A stretch of 64,000 nucleotides of DNA from Cristatella mucedo. Lineage: Eukaryota > Bryozoa > Phylactolaemata > Cristatellidae. Every line of letters starts with the position of its first letter. Within the stretch, counting starts at the first letter, position 1. Shown piece by piece: positions 1 through 13,124 of this stretch. Under the pieces are notes generated by a model, which did no database searches, was not told the DNA's origin, and saw only the letters and a program-made list of their open reading frames with translations. The DNA is taken from the NCBI GenBank assembly GCA_009760855.2, contig WPIO01000105.1, positions 283,501 to 347,500 on the forward strand, given 5' to 3'. Both the position numbers and the translations under genes were made by a program.

Positions 1-7
1 TTTTCAG

Positions 8-129
8 AGCTTCCTGATTATCCGTGGAGAATTCATGCAGTCTATATCGTTGGATTTCTTTTTATAACTGGTGCCATCAAAATTGTCGGTTACTTTGTCT
101 GGAAATATAAATTCCATGACAAGAACTAG
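8..129 (+). CDS. Terminal exon of an upstream membrane-protein gene (partial)
   Basis: The window opens with a splice acceptor (ttttcag at 1-7). An open frame then runs CTT CCT GAT TAT from base 10 to a TAG at 127-129, giving 39 residues plus a split codon. The peptide reads LPDYPWRIHAVYIVGFLFIT and onward to a basic tail ending YKFHDKN. Residues from about HAVYIV to FVW form one hydrophobic stretch of about 21 residues, so this looks like a last transmembrane helix with a short basic, probably cytosolic, C-terminal tail. I do not recognise the family. The rest of the gene lies left of the window. Frame, acceptor and hydrophobicity are seen directly; coding status is inferred. Confidence 0.5.
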
Positions 130-1430
130 GCAGAGCATTTTCATCTGCAAGAACTCGTGCCAAGGACACCAAAGCAGCGCAGACTTAGCTTGCTAACCAG
201 CTATGATGCATTGACGCATCCGAAGCCATCGGGAGAGCAACAGTCTGACTGCCGTCTGCTTGCTGCGATTGATATCTCATGCAGTGTCTGCCCTAGACAT
301 GATTGTGCTTGGTGAACCGAGCAATTCGGCCTCGTGTGAACTGGGCTGATCTCCACACTCGTTACACCATGCATTCTGATAGCATTAAATCCTAGTGTGG
401 ACATTAATGTTTTTATTTTAAAGCTGGTGTGTCAACTGCTGTCTTAGAAGTGACCACCTAACGCTTTCTCTCCGCTCACTCCCATCTCCCCTTATTGAAA
501 TGGAGTTGTTCGGGATAAAGTGCAGGCCTAAGGCTGGAAGCCTTAAAATGTTTAGAACTTATATTGTCGTTATTTTTAATCTATGATGATGATTGAGCTG
601 GTGCAACCCGAAAAGTAGGATCCCTAAAAGTAAGAAGTGCTGTGTTGCTCTAAACATTGATAGCAGGCACCATTATTGCTTACTCAGAGTATTTATAGTT
701 GCAAGCTGGTGGTTTAGCAAAAAGCAAAAGTGAGAATCCTTTATAAAAACTTGTCTTTTTACCATGTTTCACTTGGCCTGCCCTTGCAAATTGTTAATTT
801 AAATCTGCCTTCGTTTCTGGTCGGTATGCTGGACATGACATATCTAGGGTAGCCCAAGTAAGCATTTAAGCCAAAAGCAGTCGGTTCTTGTCTGATGTGG
901 TTTGAAATGCGTCCACCGCATTCCGAAATTTTCGGACTTCAGATCTTACACAAGACATTTTGAGGCTTCGTACGGGTGTTATGAACTGCAGTAGTCTGAC
1001 TTGAGAATTCATACCGTTAGATCAAGGACTTACTAATCCCATCATGCATTCAAGCTCGAATATTCACGATTGGCTGAAAGCTGAACTGCTTTTTAGCTTG
1101 TAACTATAGCAATTAACGCCTCTGTGAATAGCTTAGCCAGCAAATAAGAGCTGCTGAGCCCATATATATTTGTGTGCATGACTAATGCAGCAAATATAAA
1201 TAGCCCAGAAGGAAATTTTCTCTGAAGGCGCTATATCAATTTTATTCTTCTTCTTATAATTATTATTAAACTTGGGGAGTGTCAGATGCCCCCTCGGACC
1301 TACTGGGTGAAGCCGGTCTAGTATATAGCATTCGAAAGCTCCCTCTGTTTTTCTATGATTAGCTGCTCCTATCAAGGCCTGGCCCCTTCCTTGGCTACAT
1401 CCAAATGCGATAAGAATAAAGAGCATCAGA
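130..1430. other. 3' flank of the upstream gene, no gene seen
   Basis: Probably 3' UTR and intergenic DNA following the terminal exon at 8-129. An AATAAA occurs near 1414 inside gataagaataaagagc, but it is far from the stop codon and I cannot assign it. No convincing coding exon or repeat was recognised. Confidence 0.4.
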
Positions 1431-1436
1431 TACTTG

Positions 1437-1850
1437 GCCCTATCTTCTCACACTGCTGCTTCTGCTAGATGCCTTTCTGTATTTTCTCCCAAAGCCTGGA
1501 ACTTACTCATGGCTGGCGTCAGAACATTCCCTGACTTGACCACATTTAAAAAGAACTTAAAAACATGCCTATTTAGAACAGCTTTTGATGGGTCCTGTGA
1601 TTCGACCTTCATGTGCTTATGCGTGCTGACACTGTGCATGCTGCCACTAACCACATTTGCATGCTGATCCTGTGCATGTCACCCTAACCATGTTATCCAT
1701 GTTGTTTATCAAGCATGATATCACTCAGCATTCAACGTGTTTCCCTTCGCAGCAAATGTGAAGTGCCTAGAAAGAGATTGAGTTCTCTGAGGGCGCTTTA
1801 TCAAGTGCATCAACATTATTATTATTATCAAGTGCATTATTATTTGCTGA
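1437..1850 (+). mobile_element. LINE group A, 3' end fragment
   Basis: Matches the 3' end of the longer group A copy at 27860-29680. Both have a Ser/Lys-rich C-terminal pol remnant (SPKAWNLLMAGVRTFPDLTT), a conserved 3' UTR with repeated 'gtgcatg' phrases, the terminal hairpin (gtgcctagaaagagattgag and onward) and ATT repeats. 5' truncated, as is usual for LINEs. Confidence 0.75.
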
Positions 1851-2224
1851 AGTCCTGATGCTGCAGGCACCCTCATTCTGTTACTGTAGCCATAAAAACC
1901 GCTTTCGGTCCCCGGCAATCCAGTCGTGCTATTCCACAACAGTTCCGGGTTAGGCATACAGGCAGTACTTAAAAACTATAACTCTAGCAAATAGCTTCAC
2001 TTATTGGTACCTTCCCAAAACTCATGTATTTGAGAGCAAATGTAATCGGCTCAAATGAGGCTTCTTTTAGCGTAAATGGTAGCTGGCTTGGAGTGACCCT
2101 GAGACTCACTGAGAGCTCACTGCTAGAAGAAATAATGCTTGTTGTTAGTTCCTAAGATCCCGTGGTAATGAATTAATCTTATTCTAGCCACACCAGCACC
2201 CAATCAATACCTGCAATTAGCTTT

Positions 2225-2790
2225 TAATAATAATAATAATAATAACATATTGCATAGTGCTTTCAGAGAAGTCAAACCTCTTTCTAGGCACTTTAAAATA
2301 GCTTTAAGTAAAAAATATAACAAAAAATATAATTCATTTGTATAGCGCCCCAAGAGAACTTAATCTCTATTCAGGCGCTTCACACATGCCCTGGGGCTTG
2401 AGCCCACGACCTCAGTCAGACCTTGGTCGGAGCGAGCACCTTAACCGCTAGACCAGAAGTAAAGAATGATCAAGTTATTAGCGGTAGCATGCTTAATGGA
2501 CAACAAGCATAACATGGTAAGGGTTACAGGCACAGGTCAGCATACAAATGTGGTTAGTGGCAGCATTCATGGCGTCAGCATGCATAAGCACACAGAGGAC
2601 GAATCGCATAGACCCACTAAATGCTGCTATAAATAGATGTATTTTAGTTTCTTTTTGAATGTGGCCAAGTCAGGGGATGTCATGCCGCAAGCCGGAAGTG
2701 AATTCTAGGCTTTGAGAGCGTATGAACTAAGGGCACGTTCTCAAAGGGTTTGACGTTCGTATGAGGGATGTATAGGTGTGGGTGCGTAAC
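2225..2790 (-). mobile_element. LINE group A, 3' end, interrupted by SINE 1
   Basis: On the minus strand this has the same 3' UTR and terminal hairpin as the copy at 1437-1850. ATT repeats at the left (taataataataataataa) mark the 3' end. A SINE 1 copy at 2318-2456 splits it, so the SINE inserted later. Confidence 0.7.
2318..2456 (-). mobile_element. SINE group 1 (tRNA-derived head, LINE-like tail)
   Basis: Reverse complement begins with a tRNA-like head, with an A box near TAGCGGTTAAGG and a B box GGTCGTGGGCTCAAGCCC. It ends in the hairpin tail at 2345-2378 (gcgcctgaatagagattaag and onward). It sits inside a LINE A 3' end. Flanking 'aagtaaa' on both sides may be the target-site duplication. 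Confidence 0.75.
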
Positions 2791-2799
2791 CCCCTCCTA

Positions 2800-5700
2800 A
2801 AAAAATAAGCCAGCAGTTAGTGGACAAGCTGTGCCAACTGATGCAAAGGGCTGATCGCCTTAATACCACTGAAGAGTAGGCCTTTCATCGTCATCGGTCA
2901 ACTTTGACCAACAAACTTCAATTAGTATTACAAATTCAATAAGTGTGAGCCGTAGCCTGTGCATGCTAAATGTAGAATCCTTGGCTTACCATCCTTACAC
3001 TTTAAGGAAAACTGCGATAAATGCTTTGTTAGTGTACCCTATGTAGATGCATGTTATCGCACGAAGAGGGAGAGCACTTACTGTCAAAATTTTTTTTATC
3101 TCAGCAATCAATACGAATGATGTTTCGACTGTCCTCATCTATACAACTGCAAATTTGATAATTGAGCGTTTCATTTTCGTCTAACCTTGATAATGGAGGC
3201 GTTTTTCAACTGCTAATGGCCCTCCCGAATCGGACCTCCCGAATTAAAAATGTTTTAAAAGAAGCTAAAACCTAACTTGTAACACTACTTTCTGCGACCG
3301 TGAGCATTATTTTGTGTGTGCTTATGCGTGTTGAAATTGTGCACGGCATCACTAGTCAATCGAAAAGCTTCCTTTAAAGCATTATTACAGGAAATAAGAA
3401 AGAGACTTTGTCACCCTACGACACGATAAACAATCGTACAATGATTTTGCCATTATTCACCGCTTGTCACATTCAAGTGTTGGATAACAAAACTTATTGC
3501 ACCATTAGTATTTTAGTTGGAGCAAGTGCAAACATATTTATTGCGGAGTAGCTTATACTTACAAAAAATCATGAACAAGGAAAATTTAGTTTTGGAAAGG
3601 AAGCCGGTGTGTCAGCTGACCTACTGATGCTCGCGTCCTATTGACGGGCAGAGTTTGGCAGTTATTTCCTTATGCAAAATTCCTTGGGGTAAGATAGCAT
3701 ATATTTCACCATATTTTTAAATAATTGTATTATCAAACCCTCATTGGTCAGTGACAGATAGCAAACCAGCAGTTATCTAGATTTAAGGGATGCACGAACC
3801 TACACTAAGATAATAAAAATTTTCCATTCACTTTTTAATTTAACCCATGAAAATAATTTTTCTGTAAAGCTACACGTGAAAATTGCGAAGGATATGTCTC
3901 TCAATGATCAGCCAGCTCGGAAGTTATTAGTGACTTCCATTTACTAAAATTATGTAGATACTTACGGAAATTCATTTAAAAATTATACGCACTCATGTCC
4001 ATGGAGGTTTACGCATCCCAGCAGTACGTTTGACGGGGGTCTATTGCAACACTTTCAGGCTACAATTCTATCAGTCGCTTCTCAAAAAAAGACGCACTTA
4101 ATTATAAGAAGTATAATGCTCGGAGAAGCTTACATAAACAGCAATACCGAACTTCTTATTCGGTAAGAAGTAAGCCAACCGTGGTTCTCAATGACCTTCT
4201 GCTTCCGGCTGAGCATCGAAGCCGCCGGCTATAAACTGTGCAATTTAGCGTCGACATTGCAGCAGCATCTCTGGAAATAGTTCTAAAAGATCGTCGGATG
4301 GGATATGCAAATTTATATTGCTCGTCAGTTTTCAATCTAGTTCACATCTTACATGCTCCACGGGGTTTTAATCGGACGACTGACTACGTCAATCCATGTC
4401 GGCAGCATCCGAGTACGAAAGCATGTTCTGATCAGCTTGATTATATGTTTTACTATCCTGGGGTTATATAAATTTTTATCTTCCAAAAGACATTTAAAAG
4501 ACAGAATTCTCTCATTCGGAAGCACTTTCAGGTACTGAGTTCATAATAGTTCATAATGCCAGGTACGAGGTGCTGGTTGAGCGTGCACACCGAACGGTAG
4601 CCGGATAGTAGACTGGATATTGTATATTGAATACTTTAAGGAAGTCCGGTCCTGCACACCACCTGATTTGGCTAAGCTAAATCTTCCTCCCATATCCGGA
4701 TCACATTTAGACGCAAAGGAAAGGCCACACGCATGCTGTTGGGTGCGCCTGACTGGCCCAACCACCGCCCTCTTCCGGCCGAGAACAGAGGACCCACTTT
4801 TGTAGACGCTCACGAGCTAGCGTGGTGACCGTTACGGCTCGCTTACACATTCCATAATAAATGGCATCTGTCTGGGCCGTCTTTTGCTGCGCCTGACTGC
4901 TATCACAAACTTAACAGAAACCTTACACAGTTGTGCTAGATGCCAACACTTGCCAGGTCTCATGGGTAAGCTGCAACTTTTATATTCTGAAATGTAGAGA
5001 AATTTGTGTCCACGTCAGCCATGTTACTAAACTAGAAAGAATTAACGTAGCCCAGAGGCCAGAATGATTATGCAATCCCTAGGTGACCGTTACAGTGCTC
5101 TAACACTTTGAAGTGTGGATCTCTTCCAGTGGCGTTCAGCGCAGGGCCATACCGCCTCGGCTGTTAACTGCTAATTAGGTGCTCGAGACGCGTTGTGGCT
5201 TTACGTGAGAACGAAATCGTGTTGAATGAATGTATGCCTTCAAATTTAGCGCCAAGTGCAATGATACGCCTGCCCTGGTTGGCGACCTGAGAGCTAATCG
5301 ATATCCGGCAAGTAGGGGAACCCCCATGAACAGTTCGCCCCACAGAATCCTCGGTGACCGGTCAGTGGTTGAACTTTGAAGCTGGGCTTCTAAAGACTAA
5401 TATTGCAAACTGTCTAGGCTACTTTACAAGTACTTTTGCCATGCATAGCCTCGACTTTATATTTTCTCTCTGATCACGCTTACCTTCTGCTTGCTTTCAT
5501 TTCATAACAAATTTCACAAGCTCATTCAATCATTATTGAAACCGCACTACATATCCTGATGTGTCTAACCTATTTATGACTGCACACCTCCCGGAGTAAA
5601 AATGATCAGCAAAAATCTATTATTTAGGCAGAAGCATACCTTTTACTTGCCAGCCCTTCTCAGAATTCGCAGTGCAACTAGTGCGTAAGTTACATGAATT

Positions 5701-8700
5701 GTTGGAACTCGTCGGACTTGGCAGGGCGTAAAAGATCATTCAAATAAAAAATTTTCTTTGACATAAGACGGATATCCCTTCACAATCTGTCCAGTTTAGC
5801 TAGCGTGTATAGCACATGGTAGAGCTTCTTTGGACATGCAGGTGCCAAATAGCTGTTTACATGGCGGTCCGCCAGGACGTAGCTAGACCAGAAGCAATAT
5901 TTAACCGGGATCTTGATAATGATTATAGCTGTTCTAAACATAGTAACAGTCTGCGAAAATTGATAAAGGGGAACAAGGTGAGGCAGTCGCGGCAAACGGC
6001 ATGACACTGCTGATATGGATGAAAATGCACTGGAGAGACTGACAGCAAGACAGTGTGGAGACTGACAGAAACACACTGGGGAGACTGACAGTTAGACACT
6101 TGAGAGACTTACGTCTATACGCGACCGTATTATGCCTGACGTGTTTCAGTAAACAGTTTACTGAATAAAGTCAGATTCTAGCTTATTATGGCGAAAATAG
6201 GTCAATGGAATAACATCCCTTAGTCAGTTTAGGATTCAAGATCATATCCCTAATTTGCAGACTTCATAGCCAGCTCATGAGTATAGATATATCTTTTGAA
6301 GCTATTACTATTGGATAACTTTATAGATTGCATGAAGATTGTTTGATGCACCAAAGGTATTTGAATAGCTACGTCAGGGTTTCACAGTGGAGTGCCTACA
6401 TTATTGCAGCGATTTTTCTTATTTCGGGCGGTTGGAAATCATTGTGCTTTAGATCGAGCCTCTAGTAACAACTAGTGCTGATGTAGTTTTTCCTATAAAA
6501 AAATATGTGATTGGCCTAAGGTGTGACGATAAAGTTATCCAATAGGCCCACTCCTAGCTTTTATTCCAAAAATGCATCGGTTCGTATGAATTGTTCTTTC
6601 CATGTATTACCACTCTGAAGATTTATAGGATTGAGAAAAAAGCTCGTGCAGTGATTTTAAAATTAATTTAATGAAATAATAATTTAATGCATTTAAGAAT
6701 AATTTAGTGAGAAACGCGATGTGCAAACATTTTCTTCAACCTTAAACATTTTTATTTTTTAACTATTAATGCACTTAATAGACAATTTCAAGTGTTTATG
6801 GTTCTGCCGAATACTATTATCATTACCGGCCTACAAGTGAATTGGAAGAGAGCTAACAAAATAATTTGGATATGCCAACAGCACAGTAAGCAAGTTTTAA
6901 ATTTCGTACACAGACATCGTGAATCAAAGACCATTATAATAAGCTGAATACCTACCTATTGCTTACAGGACCGTCATAAGCTTGACCTAACCACTGAAAA
7001 TTGAAATGCAAGCAATGCCCCCACTGTCATTGATATTAAAGACTTCCATGAAATATGTGCTCGTGATTTGTGAAACCGAGAATATTGGTGGTTGTCATCT
7101 ATTTGACCAAGCTCATGGCAGTCGAACTGGCAGTCAACCACATATCTATGTACAAATAGCTTGGTGTGCAGCGTATTTATTTTTATCGTTTTTTATTAAT
7201 GACTCACTTTAAATGTGCATATTTTCTGTATGGATTAGAATGTCACTAAATGTAGGGACTAAACTGAACGGTATAATTTATTGTCTAGCTAATTAATTAA
7301 CGGTGTGAAGTATACTTATGGTAGTTGATTTAATCTGAAATTATCATACAAATAAGACATGCTTTGGATTTTTCAAAGCCTGGAAGATATTCTGTGTGAA
7401 ATGTTAATACAAACGTTGCACGCAAGATTATGCACAAGACTCGGTGATTAGAATATGCAGCCTTTATTATCTGCTTGTCTTGCACTAAGAGTTAAATTCT
7501 ATCAGATCATTCCTGATCCGTACTAGCCCATTAGTTTTGAAATCGACACAGATTTTCAGGAGTATTCATTGGGATAAAGTAAATATCTACTTACCATTAC
7601 AAATAAAATGCAAGTGCTTGCTTGCCGCTACAGCAGCCAGTGATAAAAGACGATTTTACCAATTTTACTTGGTGGAATACTTCAAGCACTTCCCTGCCTA
7701 CGACGAGATTAATTTTGAACCTCTAAGCTCCAGATTAGTAATAGCAGCCGTTTGCATAAGTATAAATGTTTTGTATGCTTATTATTTAAGGCGGCCTGTG
7801 TCCTTGTTCGAGTATTTGAAAAGACTTCCTAAGCTCTTTACAAATCAGTTTCCTTGCTGGTATTATTTAATATCTATCTATTACTGAATATCATTCACGG
7901 ACGGAATATAACGTTCAATTGTAAATTAGTATTGGTTTGGAAATAAGCATCCATTTTATAAATTGGCAGGGGATCATCACCATTGCATGGTGAACGTACT
8001 GTTTAGGCTAATACCAAAGCATTTGTAATGCCATTGAGCTTGCAAAGGCTTTGCAAGGGCAAATATACCATTAATGTCATCAGGGCGTAAGGGTATTTAA
8101 TTTAGTCCCTTTTCGTGCTTCTGAATTGTCTCCGCGACAAGTTGTCCTTAAGGTCGTGAGGTGCCCTGGCTTTTGTATTTTCTTATGAAATCACAATGGC
8201 TACCCCGTTTCTCACTCCATTTAGCTTTTATAGTAATAACCGTTAATATAGCCTAAGGAGTAAAAGGTATCTGTCATATGCCACCAAATGTATACATAAC
8301 CTCATCTTAAGTGTTATTTATCCCCCAAAGTGCATCAATATAGGCTTTATCAAGCCGATAAAAGGTTTATTGAAATTCAATAGACAGTAGAAACGAATGT
8401 GTAACTACAGCACACAAGATATAATAGTGTGCCAACAAACGTGATGGAACAAAAGAGCACCCTCAAAGCATGTAAGGGTAGTAACCCCTAGTAATGCATA
8501 CATGGCCAATACATGTTTTTATAAGTTTATGATTTAATTGATTTAACTTTCTTTCTGTCTTCCAAATCAAATACCATTATAACAAGAAGAAACGACAGTT
8601 TTATTGCATCGCTGGTTTGCTGAAGTAACAATAGTACGTCAAGTGTTGGCATACATTACTAGTGCAACTCCTGGTATGCAACCATAATAACCGTCGATTG

Positions 8701-9290
8701 CCGACACCCATCTATCTGTAACTGGTTTAGAAGCTCGGTCATAAACAGAACGGCAACGAATTAAAAATATAAAGGTGTTTTTCAGGAACTAAACATTCAG
8801 AAGTATCCAAATCAAAAATTGTTTGCCTAAATCAGACACCAACATGAAATACCATGCCGTAATACTAACATGTGGAAGAGTCGAGTGGGAGGTCGCCTTT
8901 GAGAAATCATACACAGCCTTAGCATCTTCTTAAAAACATGCTAAATCTGTTAGGCTACAGTAACTTGACCTATGTAGCTACGTCGTTTTAAACGTCATTT
9001 AAAAGCTGGTATAATTAACAATGTGATATGATTTATATCGAGATAGTATTTAATTAGCTATAGATTAGGTTAATTTATTTTTAATTTTCACAGTAATTGT
9101 TATTATGAAGGTATTTGAGTTAAATTTTTCAGATTATATTCGCATGCATTATTTATGTTCTCTAAATACTCTTATTAAGACTACCTATTTTAAATTGGTA
9201 TCCATTTTAAATTGTATGCGCTCTTTTGTCGACGTGCCTATGACTTTCATGCTTATTAGTATATTATTATTGGTATATATTATTATTATT
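2800..9290. other. Gene-free AT-rich intergenic stretch
   Basis: About 6.5 kb with no ORF or exon I can support and no recognised transposon. The longest open frame (7537-7887, 116 codons) has no acceptor/donor context or recognisable motif and is treated as chance. One small tandem repeat lies at 6032-6107. Confidence 0.45.
6032..6107. repeat. Short tandem repeat, about 23 bp x 3
   Basis: Three imperfect units of the type ggagactgacagnnagacac follow one another. Non-coding. Confidence 0.6.
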
Positions 9291-9292
9291 AT

Positions 9293-10820
9293 TAAAGAAA
9301 ACGCCCAGTCTTCTCGAACCTATTTCCACTGTCCTGCTTCTACGATGCATTGGTCTGCTGCTGCCATGCATAAATAACAAAATAAATATGTCCTTAGCCT
9401 CAGGTCCTGTCCCAGCACCTTTAAAAAAAGGTTGTAGTCAGGCCTCGACTCAAGAAAGCCGCACTGGACTAAAAGAACTTGAACAAATTCCGCCCAGTCT
9501 CACTTCAACCTTTCCTTTCAAAGACACTGAAACGAGTCTTGTTAGACCAGCTGAACTAATATATTGAAACTTCAGACCTCTCTAGTAAGTAGGTTAAGTC
9601 TGTTTTTTAGAGCTAATCAACCACAGAATCAGCATTGCTTTGGGTGTATAATGACCTACTTAGGAATGCAGTCTTAGGTAGAGTCTCTCTGCTCGTTTAC
9701 CTTGATTTCTCTTCAGCTTTTGATTCTATCGATCCCAAAGCCCTTCTTAAGCGCCCGTCATCTCGAAGGGGCATCACTGGCGCAGCACATCAATGGCTCG
9801 GGTCCTATTTCAGTGGGAGACTCCACAATACTGATAATGAATCGACGATGACCATCCGAGGAGTCGCGGAAGTACGGTGTACCATGGGGCTCCGTGCTTG
9901 GTCCGGCGATTGTCAGGTACAATCTAGGCTCTTCCTTCTATGAAGATGGCACTCAGTTGTATATTTGCTTGGGTCACTCCCGGCCCTTCGGCACTTTCTG
10001 CAAGTATTGATAGTATCCGCATATGGATCGCAACAAACTTTCTTAAATTGAATGAAGATCAAACCTACTCACTATTTATAGTTAAGCTAAGTGTAAGTCA
10101 GAAATTGGAAAACCTATGGCTCAAAATCGGCTCTACCAGAACATCTCTTGTTGAATGTGCACAAAATCCAGGTGTCCTGTTCTAAAGTTACCTTTAGTTG
10201 GACGACCGCGTCAGCTCCGCAGTCTGCCTACTTTCAGCTACATAACAATGCTAAAATTCGGGCTTGCTTAGACATGGGTACTACGTCTTGATTGGCTCAT
10301 GCATTTGTGAAATCCCATCTCGACTTCTATAACTCACTGGATTCTGGTGTACCGGCCTTTGCAATCAGGCAGTTATAGCTGGTGCAAAACTCTGCAGCTA
10401 GGTTTTTCTGTCATACATATTGCAGTCGCTATATCACACCACTTCTCGGCGACCTGCAATGACTCCCAGTCAAGCAATGCCTAGACTTTAAGGTGCTGTC
10501 CCTTACTTGTAGGTCGCTTCATTTCCTGGCTCCAGCCTACCTATCAGAACTACTTTCGAACTGAGCCAGGAATTTTACCACCAGCTTTTCTGAATATAAT
10601 CCTCGCATAAACCTCACATCTTTTGGAAACCGTGCCTTTAATTTGTATGCTCCCAAAGCCTGGAACTTACTCCCGACTGACGTCTCGACATCCCCTGACT
10701 TAATGACATTTAAAAAGAAGTTAAAACGCATCTATTTATCACAGAATTTATTGTTTGTTTACCTAGCACTGTGCAGGCCTCTACTAACCATATTTGCATG
10801 CTGACCCTGTGCATGTCATC
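9293..10820 (+). mobile_element. LINE group A, long degenerate copy (RT relic)
   Basis: Aligns by eye from the phrase 'cccagtcttctcgaacc' (28.02 kb in the longest copy) to the 3' UTR. Decayed reverse-transcriptase text is readable: YLDFSSAFDSIDPKALLKR (the LDxSxAFDxIDH block of L2/CR1-like elements), then FLKLNEDQT and an SRLDF-like stretch. Several stops and frame changes make it non-functional. The terminal ATT repeats are lost. Confidence 0.75.
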
Positions 10821-11224
10821 CAGCGGCTGTGGCAAATGTGACATTACTGTGTCTTTGTACCGAACGCTGTGAATTACCAAGATCATTTACCTACGCAGCT
10901 CACTTATGATAAGCTGTCAAAATCAGTTCAGAAAACTTTTTTCTGTCGCGGTGGCTCATGCTTTAATTTTTGGCGATCGAGACACAGGTCATTCGACTGG
11001 TGTCATCACTTCTTGTGGCACCCCACTTCTAAAACAGCAAGAGTTTACAAATGATCGAGATCTTTGGCCACTACTCAGAGTTTCTAGCGTTATCGAATAT
11101 TCCCTTTACTCTTTAAAGTCATGATATGCGTCTAAAATATGCACGCCAAGTCCTATCAGCCAGAAAATTTAGCTCAGCCGAGGTCTAAGCCAGAGTCTCA
11201 ACACCCAAAATGCACGCAACGGCT

Positions 11225-11600
11225 TGGCTCCTTCAAACCAGGCGACAATGCTGACCAAGTACTATCCACCTCGTGCCCTTATGTCGTCTGCGACAACAAA
11301 TTAGCTGTTTCATTTCTTCACTTACAGGTCATTAGCAATATAGGCTTTTGATCTGCAGGTTCTCGACTTTCACTTTCACAGTCGTATGCAACGACATGTA
11401 TTCGCTTGCTGTCGACTTTGGCGACATCCTTTCCAAAAGTCTTGAGCTGCTACTTCCATGTTATCTTCTACCTCAGCTGCCTTCCTGACTCAGCTATGGT
11501 TCTAGATTTCTTTTTTGCATGAGATGAAGTCTGTTGGCTACCGAATGCGTACCGAAAGCCGCTTAGGCTGTGAGTGAGCTATGGAATACTCTCCTGGGTA
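11225..11600 (+). mobile_element. LINE group B, 3' end fragment
   Basis: Matches the copy at 32640-33700 in its 3' part: 'tgcgacaacaaattagctgtt', a pol C-terminal remnant, then the phrase 'ctaccgaatgcgtaccgaaa' and 'gccgcttaggctgtgagtg'. 5' truncated. Confidence 0.65.
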
Positions 11601-11952
11601 GCACCCACATGGTCTCTATGACTCTGCGACAAGGTGGAGTGCAAGAGTGGATGCTGTGGAAGCTATCAATGATGAACTGAACAGCATCGTAGGTCTTGTA
11701 GAGCAACTGTCTGAGGACACAGGTGGAATACCTGAAACAAGAAGGAAAGCTGGTAGTCTCCTACCTTGTATTTTGAACGTTAACTGTTTGGCTCTTTTGC
11801 CATTTGGTACAGCATCTTAAGGAAGATTGACCGCATTCAGAAAAGACTGCAGAATCCAGTGATGAACTTCAAGCACGCCACTTGTATGTGACTTCCCTTC
11901 TCTTGAGATTGATTTGTCAAGACTTCGAGAAGACCTGTGCCAAGAATCACTA

Positions 11953-12035
11953 CTAGATGCCTAAAGTGCCTAGAAAGAGATTGAGTTCTCTTAGAGCGCT
12001 TTATCAAGTTCATTATTATTATTATCATTATTAAC
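11953..12035 (+). mobile_element. LINE A 3' tail inserted in the hAT relic
   Basis: Only the terminal hairpin (gtgcctagaaagagattgag and onward) and ATT repeats are present. This is an extremely 5'-truncated insertion that splits the hAT reading frame. Confidence 0.7.
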
Positions 12036-12524
12036 TGTGGAGAGTTTCAGAAGAACACAGAATCCGCCGAAAGACATATTTGCCTGGTGAAGTCTCTCAA
12101 GATGCTGGTCTTGCGACAGAGGAGGTGATTTCAAGTATAATGAAGAACGGCTTAGACTATCTGCGACAAGAAATTACAACCAGGTTTTCTCGGCTCATAG
12201 ATCTTGATGCCAAATTTGATTTATTGTTGAGAGTTGAGAATCTTTTGAAAACACTTGACCAGACGAAGCTCCACCAGCAATATCTAGATCTTGGAGGCTT
12301 CTATTGTTCAGACATTGATAGAAACGAGCTGTAAAAAATCATGCGACTTTACAATGCTTCCTGTCACACGTCATGACTCGGCATTAAAGGCACTACTGGA
12401 ACTCATTCTTTCATTGTCAGATATGGAGAAGATATGTTTGCTAATTTGAGAGTTGCCTTGCGAATTCTTCTCACAACAGCTGTATCAGTTGCCATTTGCG
12501 AACATTTTTTAAACAAGCTGAATA

Positions 12525-12715
12525 ACAATAATGATAAATTTTTAAAGTGCCCTCAGATAACTGAATCTCTTCCCTAGGCACTTTACAAATGCTGCGTAGA
12601 AATCATTATCAAATGGTTGGTGGTAACAGCCGCAAACACCAGGCATTGCATAGGCAGGCACGTGCACATGAAGAACGAATCACAAAGACCCACAAAATGC
12701 TGTAGATAATCCTGC
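12525..12715 (-). mobile_element. LINE A 3' end inserted in the hAT relic
   Basis: Minus-strand ATT-type repeats, the terminal hairpin (gtgccctcagataactgaat in + orientation) and about 120 bases of the group A 3' UTR lie between the SVAICEHFLNK and SLALLFDLIKHK parts of the hAT relic. Confidence 0.65.
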
Positions 12716-13124
12716 CTTATCTGAGAGCATCAATACGACAAGCTTGGCTCTCTTATTTGACCTTATTAAGCATAAAGTAAGAAACACTGGAAAATATTGA
12801 CTTTCAACTGTAACAGACCAGTTTGCCTCGTTCAAGGCCAGAACAAATCACTTAAGTCAAAGCTGTGATAGCTACCTTGTACCTGTGCTACAGTTAATAA
12901 AACTTTCTAGTCTCGATACGACTGCTAGCATATGTTTTTTGTTTGAGGCAATCTTTTCCTAGGGGGCGGCGGCAATAGTAATTTTGTCTCCGGGAGCCGA
13001 AAGGTCTCACTACGTCTCTGGTCAGCAATACATTCAGCTCGGGTGTGTCGAGAATTCGCTGGAGGACTGTGATGGATATGTCAATGCTGCAACAATGTTC
13101 ACGGCCAATTGCACTTACTACACC

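Larger units (their letters stand above)
11619..12808 (+). pseudogene. Decayed hAT-superfamily transposase (ZMYM1-like type)
   Basis: Broken frames read as a hAT transposase of the kind found in ZMYM1-like elements. The motif usually written CDTRWSARADA is seen as a frameshifted 'CD..RWSARVDAVEAIND' near 11619-11680, followed by LNSIVGLVEQLSEDTGGIPE. After an insertion, ITTRFSRLIDLDAKFDLLLR and FYCSDIDRNEL continue (12080-12334). The C-terminal dimerisation region is recognisable as LRILLTTAVSVAICEHFLNK (family form: LPVSVASAERSFSKLK), then SLALLFDLIKHK near 12750. Stops and frameshifts run through it. Two LINE A tails are inserted at 11953-12035 and 12525-12715. Terminal inverted repeats were not found. 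Family assignment rests on motif order only. Confidence 0.65.

Noticed and set aside
2318-2456. tRNA gene on the minus strand
   Set aside because: It is a SINE 1 copy; the same head plus hairpin tail recurs at 13125, 52080 and 53800.
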